NCBI GenBank assembly: GCA_021325275.1
Contig: JAJPHL010000037.1
Coordinates: 62,001-126,000, forward strand
DNA from: Terriglobia bacterium
GTDB taxonomy: Bacteria; Acidobacteriota; Terriglobia; JAJPHL01
Length of the DNA stretch: 64,000 bases
Direction: 5' to 3'
Shown here piece after piece: positions 1 through 7,656 of this stretch. Position 1 is the stretch's first letter, and every line of letters begins with the position of its first letter. The translations under genes were made by a program, and so were the position numbers. The notes under the pieces were generated by a model. That model saw nothing but the letters and a program-made list of their open reading frames with translations. It did not search any database and was not told the origin of the DNA.

Positions 1-439
1 CAAAACTAGACTCTAAAGCCTTCTCGGTGAGCGCAGCACCTTCTTTCCCAAGAGCTTCGTTCACGCTTCTAAGCAATTGGAGGGTGCCACCCTGATCGGC
101 CATCGCGCCCTGGAATATTGTTAACGGGTAATCCCTGGGTATTTCGGTCGTCTGGATTCGGAACAGGTAGGGTGAAACCTTGGATTCGAGAGTCTTCTTA
201 AGAGCCCCTGCTTCGAAATTCAGCCAAGGCGAGCCGGTGTTTTCGGGAGTGACACAAACAATTCCGTAGCCGGCTGTTTCGAGTGCGCCGACGATTTCTC
301 CGCTCCATTGCGCACCGGTGTGGATATCTTGTGCCGACATCCAAGGATCAATTGCCTGTATTACAGACGGAAGCCAATTGCGGAGGCCTTCAGCAACTGA
401 CTTGCCCATTTGCCCCGACCAGCTGATGAATAAACGCAT
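1..439 (-). CDS. TIR-domain protein (truncated by window edge)
   Basis: Reading the minus strand from ATG at 439 gives 146 residues that run off the left edge, so the C-terminus is missing. It begins MRLFISWSGQ, followed by WLPSVIQAIDPWMSAQDI and VTPENTGSPWLNFEAGAL. These match the TIR-like fold of the TIR_2 type; E76 in the WLNFEAGAL stretch sits where the catalytic glutamate of NAD-cleaving TIR domains lies. A Shine-Dalgarno-like GAGGG precedes the ATG. Bacterial TIR proteins of this kind are often NADase effectors in anti-phage systems or act alone; which applies here cannot be told because partners would lie left of the window. The gene starts only 24 bp beyond the 3' end of tRNA-Arg, a common integration position. 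The family call is firm; a defence role is inferred. Confidence 0.85.
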   Translation of the reverse strand, partial: MRLFISWSGQMGKSVAEGLRNWLPSVIQAIDPWMSAQDIHTGAQWSGEIVGALETAGYGIVCVTPENTGSPWLNFEAGALKKTLESKVSPYLFRIQTTEIPRDYPLTIFQGAMADQGGTLQLLRSVNEALGKEGAALTEKALESSF

Positions 440-463
440 TGAGCCCTCAACCTTGATTGAACC

Positions 464-541
464 TGGTGCCCCCGGCGTGAGTCGAACACGCGACCTAAGG
501 TTTAGGAAACCTCCGCTCTATCCATACTGAGCTACGGGGGC
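464..541 (-). tRNA. tRNA-Arg(CCT)
   Basis: The minus strand folds into a full cloverleaf: acceptor stem GCCCCCG/CGGGGGC, discriminator A, encoded CCA, D-arm with GCTC/GAGC, anticodon stem GAGGT/ACCTT with loop TTCCTAA (anticodon CCT), and T-arm GCGTG/CACGC with loop TTCGACT. It reads the rare arginine codon AGG. It lies directly upstream of the TIR gene on the same strand. Confidence 0.95.
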
Positions 542-602
542 ACGGGAGAGTTTTTCTACTCTGTAAGAAAGCTTAGCACACCGTTCTTACCAGTACGCTC
601 GA

Positions 603-2573
603 TCACACCTGGCCGCGCGACCGCCCGGCGCGAAGCACACGCAGGATCTGCTCCACGTCGTACACGGAGCCGCCCCAAGTACCGCCGCTGGCGTCTTGCA
701 ACGCGGCCCACAGGCGCGTGTCGTCGGGCAGCGCGGGATCGGGCGCTAGATCCGCGCGCGATTCGCGCGCTGCGAGAATTTGCGATCCGCGCGCGGCGTC
801 CGCTACCGCGCCGGCTTCGCCGACCAAATTCACCGATCCCTCCAGGTGCACCGTGTCCACCTCAATGTCGATCACATCGCCGTCGCGAAGTTTGCCGATT
901 GGTCCGCCGGCCAGCGCTTCCGGCGAAATGTGGCCGATGCATGCTCCGGTCGACACGCCGGAGAAACGCGCGTCGGTGAGCAGCGCGACATGCTTGCCGA
1001 ATTCCAGGAATCTTAGCGCCGAAGTAAGCTGATACGTCTCTTCCATGCCCGCACCCATCGGTCCGCGGCAGATCAACACCAGAATATCGCCCGCTTGAAT
1101 GCGCTTTTCCTTGATCGCCGCGATCGCAGACGGTTCGGTGAGGAAGACTTTCGCCGGTCCGCGCTTGCGATACACGCCGTCGGCGCTCACCACCGACCGA
1201 TCGATCGACGTGCTCTTGATCACCGATCCCTCGGGCGCGAGATTTCCGTGGGGGAAGCACACCGTCGAGGGGATTCCGCGCGCTGCGGCTGCGGCCGGCG
1301 ACAAGATCACATCGTCGGGATCGACGCCGTCTCGTCCGCGCAGCAACGCCCGCAGTTTTTCGCGGCGGTCCGACTCCTCCCACGCGTCGAGTTGCTCGCC
1401 CAACGTGATTCCCGCCGCGGTGAGCGCGCGCGTCTCGAGCAATCCCGCGCGGCGAAGATGCAACATCACTTCCGGCACGCCGCCGGCGAGAAAGACTTGC
1501 GCCGTGGGATGATTTCGCGGACCATTCGGCAGGGCGTCGACAAGGCGAGGGACTTTTCGGTTGATGCGCGACCAATCTTCGGCCGTCGGCCGCCGGACTC
1601 CGGCGGCGTGCGCGACCGCCGGCAGGTGCAGGATCAAGTTTGTCGATCCGCCGAACGCCGCGTGTGTGACCATCGCGTTTTGCACGGCCGCTTCGGTGAC
1701 AATGTCGCGCATGTGAATGCCGCGCGACTCCAGTGCGATCGCCGCGCGCGCCGAGCGCCGCGCCATGTCCAACCAAATCGCGTGACCCGAGGGGGCCAGC
1801 GCGGCGTGACCCAGCGACATGCCCAGGGCTTCACCGATTACTTGCGACGTCGCCGCCGTTCCGAGAAACTGGCAACCGCCGCCCGGCGACGCGCAGGCAC
1901 GGCAGCCGAGTTCCGCCACTTCCTCCAGCGTAATTTGTCCGTGCGAGAAGCGCGCGCCCGCCGATTGAATCGTTCCGGCGTCTTCGCCTTTCTCGGGTAG
2001 CAGCGTGGTGCCGCCGGGAACGAGCACGCACGGTAAATCGTGCATCGAGGCGAGCGCCATCATCATCGCGGGCAGGCCTTTGTCGCACGTCGCTACGCCG
2101 ATCACACCGCTGCGCCGCGGCAGCGAGCGAATCAAGCGGCGGAAAATCGTGGCGGCGTCGTTGCGATACGGCAGGCTATCGAACATCGCCGTGGTTCCTT
2201 GCGAGCGTCCGTCGCAAGGATCGGTGCACGCACCGGCGAAGGGAATCGCGCCGGCCGACTTCAACTCGCGCGCCGCCGCTTCCACGAGCAATCCTACTTC
2301 CCAATGTCCGGTGTGATAACCAAGCGCGATGGGCGTGCCGTCGGGCGCGCGAAGTCCGCCGTGTGTGGAGAGAATCAGAAATTCCTTGCCGCCGAGCGCT
2401 TCCGGCGCCCAACCCATGCCGGCGTTCATGCTCCATCCGAAGAGATCGCCGGAGGGCCAGGTGCGCAGGATGTGTTCGGTCAACGGCAGCGAACCGGATG
2501 GTCCCGGCGCGCGCGTGGGAACGTCGTAGATCGCGGGATCGTCGGAGTCGAAAAACGGATTGCGTGCAGCCAT
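603..2573 (-). CDS. IlvD/Edd-family dehydratase, YjhG/YagF type (probable D-xylonate dehydratase)
   Basis: This 656-residue protein has the length and motifs of the YjhG/YagF branch of the IlvD/Edd dehydratases. These are Fe-S enzymes that remove water from sugar acids such as D-xylonate to give 2-keto-3-deoxy acids in the cytoplasm. Visible family motifs are [13 protein letters not shown] (about 114-126), ATCDKGLP (161-168, Cys163) and [14 protein letters not shown] (231-244, Cys234). These cysteines match the cluster ligands of the superfamily. Later segments [12 protein letters not shown] and LTDARFSG are also typical. No sugar-acid transporter or aldolase lies nearby, so the exact substrate is inferred from the subfamily only; other aldonic acids are possible. 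The ATG start at 2573 fits the family N-terminus. Confidence 0.88.
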   Translation of the reverse strand: MAARNPFFDSDDPAIYDVPTRAPGPSGSLPLTEHILRTWPSGDLFGWSMNAGMGWAPEALGGKEFLILSTHGGLRAPDGTPIALGYHTGHWEVGLLVEAAARELKSAGAIPFAGACTDPCDGRSQGTTAMFDSLPYRNDAATIFRRLIRSLPRRSGVIGVATCDKGLPAMMMALASMHDLPCVLVPGGTTLLPEKGEDAGTIQSAGARFSHGQITLEEVAELGCRACASPGGGCQFLGTAATSQVIGEALGMSLGHAALAPSGHAIWLDMARRSARAAIALESRGIHMRDIVTEAAVQNAMVTHAAFGGSTNLILHLPAVAHAAGVRRPTAEDWSRINRKVPRLVDALPNGPRNHPTAQVFLAGGVPEVMLHLRRAGLLETRALTAAGITLGEQLDAWEESDRREKLRALLRGRDGVDPDDVILSPAAAAARGIPSTVCFPHGNLAPEGSVIKSTSIDRSVVSADGVYRKRGPAKVFLTEPSAIAAIKEKRIQAGDILVLICRGPMGAGMEETYQLTSALRFLEFGKHVALLTDARFSGVSTGACIGHISPEALAGGPIGKLRDGDVIDIEVDTVHLEGSVNLVGEAGAVADAARGSQILAARESRADLAPDPALPDDTRLWAALQDASGGTWGGSVYDVEQILRVLRAGRSRGQV

Positions 2574-2597
2574 TGGAACTTTCGTAACCCCGCCAGC

Positions 2598-2870
2598 CTA
2601 CTGGATGCTGCCCTTGCCGCGAGGCAAGGGAATTCGCGCAGGCCAAACTGCGCGGATGTAGACGGTTCCACCTGTGTATCGATAGAAAACGAGCCACTCG
2701 CCGGACGGAAACCACCGATGACCACGGAACAAGCCGCGTCGCTTGATGGGATACATCTGCGGGAAAGACCGAAGGAACTCCACGTCGTGCTCTATGCGAT
2801 CCAGATCCTTGCTCCGAACGCTTTCAAGAACGTCCAGCACGCCCCTCGGCCAGACGATTTCAGTCTGCAT
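2598..2870 (-). CDS. RelE/ParE-like toxin
   Basis: A 90-residue basic protein whose C-terminal half (RGLFRGHRWFPSGEWLVFYR, then VYIRAVWPARIP) resembles the beta-sheet core of RelE/ParE-superfamily toxins, which inhibit translation or gyrase. The start is ATG at 2870, only 2 bp after the stop of the upstream antitoxin-like gene; an upstream in-frame start would overlap that gene widely and is rejected. The gene order antitoxin then toxin supports a type II toxin-antitoxin module. The target is unknown. Confidence 0.65.
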   Translation of the reverse strand: MQTEIVWPRGVLDVLESVRSKDLDRIEHDVEFLRSFPQMYPIKRRGLFRGHRWFPSGEWLVFYRYTGGTVYIRAVWPARIPLPRGKGSIQ

Positions 2871-2872
2871 TG

Positions 2873-3133
2873 CTATGACGTTTTCTTGCGCGAACGCAAC
2901 CAAGCCATCGCTTCGTTGTGAGGCAGGACGCGGCCCTCGCGGATGTCTTTTGCAGAGCGTCTCATCATGCGGCGGAACTCGGGCGTCGTAACGATTTCTT
3001 CGAGACACTCCTCCGTTGCAGCGTAGGCGCGGATGGCGTCCTTAACCACGGAGTCGCGGCCGCCTGGGTAGTTTGCCGCGAGCCCTTCAAGGATGCGGTC
3101 CGTGCTGCGATCAAGGACAACTTCGCGTCTCAT
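2873..3133 (-). CDS. Ribbon-helix-helix-type antitoxin
   Basis: An 86-residue protein beginning MRREVVLDRSTDRILEGLA, with a short beta strand followed by helices as in ribbon-helix-helix antitoxins (strand, then LDRSTDRILEGLAANYPG, then SVVKDAIRAYA). The charged C-terminal half would wrap the toxin. A clear GGAGG lies 5 nt before the ATG at 3133. It is paired 2 bp upstream of the RelE/ParE-like gene, so autoregulated co-expression is expected. The family is inferred from pattern and position, not from strong sequence identity. Confidence 0.6.
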   Translation of the reverse strand: MRREVVLDRSTDRILEGLAANYPGGRDSVVKDAIRAYAATEECLEEIVTTPEFRRMMRRSAKDIREGRVLPHNEAMAWLRSRKKTS

Positions 3134-3174
3134 CGAAACCTCCGGTACCAGCTTAGCCTATTCTGTTCGAAAAC

Positions 3175-3717
3175 TCACGCTGCTGGAAAGCCGTCCATCA
3201 CGCGCAGTTCCTTGATGTGACCCGCGTGCAACTCCGCGTGACGCCCGTTGGCCACCAGCCACTCGTAGCCGCTCATGGGACCCAACACGTGATGCGCCAC
3301 GAAATGCCGGTGCAAGTCATCGGTCGTGGCGCGCGCATATTCCATGGTGCGCTCGCGCGCGGCCAGGAATCCCGCGACTGCGTCACCCAGCGACGCGAAA
3401 CGGCCGTCGGGCAGAAGAAACTCCGGCGCCTTGTTCACGCCGCGGGGCATGTGCGTTTCGCGCATCTTCGCCCGGCGAGCGTCCCGCGCCTCGGGGGTTT
3501 CATCCACCGGCGGATCCTTCAGCGAGCGCCGGATCATCGCGATCAAGCCGTCGTCGGAGATCGCCAAGTGCTCCACGTATTGCAAGATCGACCACCGTTC
3601 CGCAAACGGCTGCCAGTGCGCCTGCGCGTCGGTGACGCCGTCCACGGCGTCGACCAGCGTTTGACGGCTGCGAGTGAGCAATCCCAAGGCGACTTCGCGT
3701 TCGCGATCGTTGATCAT
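3175..3717 (-). CDS. DinB-like (DinB_2) superfamily protein
   Basis: This 180-residue all-helical protein carries the DinB/YfiT-type metal-binding histidine pattern: H50 in QYVEHLAI and a cluster H160, H164, H167 in GRHAELHAGHI near the C-terminus. DinB-fold proteins are four-helix bundles, often thiol-dependent S-transferases or proteins of unknown role, and are abundant in acidobacteria. No neighbour indicates a substrate. Its stop is 41 bp before the antitoxin start on the same strand, so weak co-transcription with the TA pair is possible. Confidence 0.8.
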   Translation of the reverse strand: MINDREREVALGLLTRSRQTLVDAVDGVTDAQAHWQPFAERWSILQYVEHLAISDDGLIAMIRRSLKDPPVDETPEARDARRAKMRETHMPRGVNKAPEFLLPDGRFASLGDAVAGFLAARERTMEYARATTDDLHRHFVAHHVLGPMSGYEWLVANGRHAELHAGHIKELRVMDGFPAA

Positions 3718-3836
3718 GTGGGGATTTTATCGCAACCGGACGCAGATAACCGATGGTTTCATGACACGTCTGGCTTGTGTTTTACGCCTTATGAGATGTA
3801 GACTGCCAGCAGTTTCTAAAGTTGAGGGCTCATCTA

Positions 3837-6800
3837 ATGAATACTACGTTGCGGGGCGTCGTTGCGCTCTGTTTGTGCGGTTTGTTCGCTTCTGTGTGTT
3901 GGGGGCAAACAACCGCGAAGTCGTCCACGCCAATTTCCAACGTGTTGCTGGGCGATTCGCCCTTCGGGTTGGCGCTGGATTCCACCAATTCGCAAGTGAC
4001 CGCCGTGCATTTGTTTCCCTTCCCACCCAAGGCGGGCGCGAATAACGTGAACATCAGCGTGGTGAACGTCACGAATCCCACCAGCCCTTCACTGATCAAA
4101 CAATTTCTCGCCGGCACGCGACTGGTGGCGGTGGCGACCACCGGCACTGAAGCGCTGGTGATCAACGAGGACCAAAACGCGCTGCGCGTGATCAACATCG
4201 CCTCGGAGACGGAAATTCCCCAGTCGCCGATCCTGGTGGGCAGCCGGCCCTCGAACGTCGCGGTGGTCAGCCCGACCGAAGCCGTGGTAACCAACGGAAC
4301 GGGCGCCACGATCAACCTTGTGAATCTTGCGACGAACTCGGTGATCGGCAACCAGATCACCGTCGGCACCGACCCGTTGGCCGATCCGCGCGCCGTGGCG
4401 TTGTATCCCGGCGGACGCTACGCCTACGTGGCGCTGGGCGGCGACAACGTGGTGGATGTGGTGGATCTGGGCCAGAATCCGCCGAAGATCATCGGCACAG
4501 CCGCCACGGGAACGAATCCCACGGCGATCGCGGTGGCGCCGGGGACCGCACCGACGCGCGCCGTGGTGACGAATCTCACGAACAATACGGCGACGATCCT
4601 GGATATCACCAATCCGGCCGCGCCCGTGGCGTTGAAAAACGTTCCGGTGTGCGTCAGCCCGACGTCGGTGGCGGCGCATCCTCAGTCGCCCTCGGGCACC
4701 AGCATGTTTTTTATCGGTTGCGAAGGCAGCGGATATTTTGTGGAACTCGACGCGCAGGCGCAAGCCGTGGCGGGAACCGTGCAGATGTGCGCCACGCAGG
4801 ATTCCAGCGGCAATCTCAACCCCTCGGCGTGCACGTCGCCCACCGGCGGAATCATTTTCTCCTCCGGCATTGCGCCGTCGAGCGACGGACGGTACCTGTA
4901 CGTTTTGGAATTTCAGAATCGCGCTTATTTGCGCGTCTACGATTTGGTGAATTTGAAACTGGATCCGCCCGTGCCCGTTGTGTTGCCCGGCGAACCCACG
5001 CTGAACTATTACCTCAACTCCACGGGAACGTGTTCCAGTAGTTTCTACGTCAGCACCGCGAATCTCGCGCCCGGCGCGAAAGCGGGCCAGTATAGCTTGA
5101 TCGTCTCGGTACAGAATGGATTGCTCACCGGCGGATTCAGTCTCGGCGGCGCGTTTACCGGCAATGCCGGATTCCCGAGTTTCGGGCAGTTCCAAATGCC
5201 CTCGAATCTCGCGGCGCAGCCGGTCACGATTACTATCAGCGACGCGACCGCCTTTGCGGGGACAACGGGAACGGTCGGCCTGGCGATCAACGTGCTGCAC
5301 GTGACCTCCAACGGGCAAGTGCCGATTTCCAGCGGCAGCGTGCAAGGCACGACGTTCCCAATGAGCATTACGGTTCCGGCGTCTTCACTGACTCCCGGCG
5401 ACTACTATACGGTTACGGTCACAAGCCTTCCGGGATCGCCGAGCGGAACATTCGACATGCAAATGGCCTCGCCGAATTCTGGATTCCAAGGCGGCGTGGT
5501 GGTCGGCGGATACGCGTATCCGGGCGTCACCGGATACGGCGCGTATTGCGTTCCACAGAGCCAGATCATCGACATGGTGGTGCAGGGCATCACCACGTTC
5601 GGCTCGAATGCCTCGGGCCCCATCGTTTTGGGCGTGAAGAACAACAGCACTGGGCAGGTACTGCGCAGCGTCGACACTTCGAACGCGTCGGGCGCGCTTC
5701 CCGCGCTCGCGGCGCCGCCGGTGCCCACCGGCAGCAACGTTCTTTACGTCGATGCATCCGCAAAGACCAACGGCACAGGAACGTCGGCGAGTCCCTTTAG
5801 CAGCATCACGAATGCGCTGAAGGTGGCGGGTACGAATGCGGTGATCTTTGTGCGTGCCGGAACGTACTCGCCCAGTAAGACGGGCGAAGTGATTCCCATC
5901 GATGGCTTGAAAGCGGGGCAACAACTGGTCGGCGCGGGCGCGGCGACCACGATCATCGACGGCGAGTTCGCCAACGCGACGCCGGGCAAATCGCCGAATA
6001 ACATTATCGTTGTCGCTTCCAATGTGCGCATCGCCGGATTCACGATTACACGCGCGCAACAAGAAGGCTTGTACATCTGCAGCGGCTGCAATCTCGGCTC
6101 GTCGCTTTCGAACGCGTCGAACGTTCTCATTGAGTCGAACATATTCAGCTACAACCAAACCAGCGGCTTGAGCTCCGCGGCCGCGGCCGGGCTGATCGTG
6201 CAGAACAATCAGTTCAACTTCAACTCGCAGCAAGGCTTGGCGATCACCAACGCCGGGACCACGCCGCCCACCACGTTTCCCGCGAATTTTCCTGCGGGAA
6301 CGCCGGCGCTCGCCTCGGCTCCGGTCAGTTGCCCGGCCAACGCGGCGAGTTGCACGTGTCCGGTGTCGCCGGCCGGCGGCTACGGCGCGTACATCGTGAA
6401 CAACATCACGAACAACGCGCAGGTGGACGGCGTACTGATGAGCCAAGGCGGCAACACGTGCCTATTCGGCAACAGCGCCACAAACAATGGATCGTCGGGC
6501 ATCGAATTCAACAATCGCCCGGACTCCACGGTTACGAATCAGCAGGCGCTGCACGGTGAAGTGATCAACAATTACCTGGAAAACAACGGCGGCGTGCAGT
6601 ACGCCTTCGGTGGGACGGGGATTCTCTCCAATGAAGGCAATCCCTATCCGTGCGTGATCGATTTGGTGCAAGGCAACCTGATGGATCGCAACCATCCCGC
6701 GAATATGAACATCTTCAACTACGGCGGCGCGGGAACCATCACCGGAAATACCGTGCAAAACGGCGCGGGCGTGGGCATTTCCGTACAACTGAATTCGACG

Positions 6801-7637
6801 GCCACGGAAATTTCCAACAACGTGGTCACGAATAATGCGCTCAACGGAATTTTCATCTCCGATCACGCCACCGTCAATCGCGTGATCAACAACACCACGG
6901 TCACCGGCAACGGGACCGGCCTGAGCATTCTGTTGAACTCGAACGTCGCCACCGTGGATTCGAACGCTTTCGACACCAACGGCGTCGGCGGCGAAATAAG
7001 CGCGTCGACGGTGAACGCGATGACCAACAACAGCTTCACGCGCAGTTCGCAAGGCATCTCTAATTCCACCGGGCAAGGCGGCGGACTGTTTGTTGACACC
7101 GGCGCCACCGTCAACAATTTCACCGGAACCGTGACCAGCAATCAAGGCCAAGGGGCGATTCTGGTGTACAACGGAAATCTCACGATCAACAACGCGTCGG
7201 GGACCGGCGGCACGACCATCGCGAACAACACGGGCAACGGCGTGCAGATCCAGCAAGGATCGAACGTCACGATCGGGTCAGGCGTGACGATTTCGGGTAA
7301 CAATGGATCGGCGGGAATCTTCCTCGATTCCGGCGCTGCGGCAACGCTCACTGGCGTCACGCTGTTCAGCAACAACGGCGCGGGCATTCAGGCCGGAGGC
7401 AGCGGAACGAAGGCCACACTGAACAGCGGCATGAACATTACGAACACCAGGGGTTATGGATTGAACGCGCAGAACGGCGCGACGATCACGTGCTCCACGC
7501 CGCCGACCTACAGCGGCAATTCCTCCGGCAACGTGTTGGGATCTACGACGGGTTGCGGGTCGTCACCGGCGCCGGCCGTCAAGAAAACGGAAGAGGGCGA
7601 GAAGAAGGAACCGGAAAAGACCGAGCCGAAGCCGTAG
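3837..7637 (+). CDS. Secreted beta-propeller / right-handed beta-helix protein
   Basis: A 1266-residue protein with an N-terminal signal peptide (basic start, then VVALCLCGLFASVCWG). Residues about 35-380 contain YVTN/YncE-like propeller repeats such as SPFGLALD, YPGGRYAYVALGGDNVVDVVDL and SGIAPSSDGRYLYVLEF. Residues about 390-610 form a module that recurs at the C-terminus of the 34915-37515 protein. From about 640 onwards there is a DUF1565/pectate-lyase-like right-handed beta-helix (LYVDASAKTNGTGTSASPF, then many Asn-ladder NN repeats). The last about 20 residues are Lys/Glu-rich. ATG at 3837 is chosen because it follows GAGGG and opens the signal peptide. It probably works outside the cell or on its surface; the substrate is unknown and no catalytic residues are recognisable. 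Confidence 0.8.
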   Translation: MNTTLRGVVALCLCGLFASVCWGQTTAKSSTPISNVLLGDSPFGLALDSTNSQVTAVHLFPFPPKAGANNVNISVVNVTNPTSPSLIKQFLAGTRLVAVATTGTEALVINEDQNALRVINIASETEIPQSPILVGSRPSNVAVVSPTEAVVTNGTGATINLVNLATNSVIGNQITVGTDPLADPRAVALYPGGRYAYVALGGDNVVDVVDLGQNPPKIIGTAATGTNPTAIAVAPGTAPTRAVVTNLTNNTATILDITNPAAPVALKNVPVCVSPTSVAAHPQSPSGTSMFFIGCEGSGYFVELDAQAQAVAGTVQMCATQDSSGNLNPSACTSPTGGIIFSSGIAPSSDGRYLYVLEFQNRAYLRVYDLVNLKLDPPVPVVLPGEPTLNYYLNSTGTCSSSFYVSTANLAPGAKAGQYSLIVSVQNGLLTGGFSLGGAFTGNAGFPSFGQFQMPSNLAAQPVTITISDATAFAGTTGTVGLAINVLHVTSNGQVPISSGSVQGTTFPMSITVPASSLTPGDYYTVTVTSLPGSPSGTFDMQMASPNSGFQGGVVVGGYAYPGVTGYGAYCVPQSQIIDMVVQGITTFGSNASGPIVLGVKNNSTGQVLRSVDTSNASGALPALAAPPVPTGSNVLYVDASAKTNGTGTSASPFSSITNALKVAGTNAVIFVRAGTYSPSKTGEVIPIDGLKAGQQLVGAGAATTIIDGEFANATPGKSPNNIIVVASNVRIAGFTITRAQQEGLYICSGCNLGSSLSNASNVLIESNIFSYNQTSGLSSAAAAGLIVQNNQFNFNSQQGLAITNAGTTPPTTFPANFPAGTPALASAPVSCPANAASCTCPVSPAGGYGAYIVNNITNNAQVDGVLMSQGGNTCLFGNSATNNGSSGIEFNNRPDSTVTNQQALHGEVINNYLENNGGVQYAFGGTGILSNEGNPYPCVIDLVQGNLMDRNHPANMNIFNYGGAGTITGNTVQNGAGVGISVQLNSTATEISNNVVTNNALNGIFISDHATVNRVINNTTVTGNGTGLSILLNSNVATVDSNAFDTNGVGGEISASTVNAMTNNSFTRSSQGISNSTGQGGGLFVDTGATVNNFTGTVTSNQGQGAILVYNGNLTINNASGTGGTTIANNTGNGVQIQQGSNVTIGSGVTISGNNGSAGIFLDSGAAATLTGVTLFSNNGAGIQAGGSGTKATLNSGMNITNTRGYGLNAQNGATITCSTPPTYSGNSSGNVLGSTTGCGSSPAPAVKKTEEGEKKEPEKTEPKP

Positions 7638-7656
7638 ACGAAACTATAATTTCTGA

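Noticed and set aside
862-1776. Long arginine-rich frame inside the dehydratase gene
   Set aside because: Low-complexity composition typical of an out-of-frame reading in GC-rich DNA; the other frame has all dehydratase motifs.
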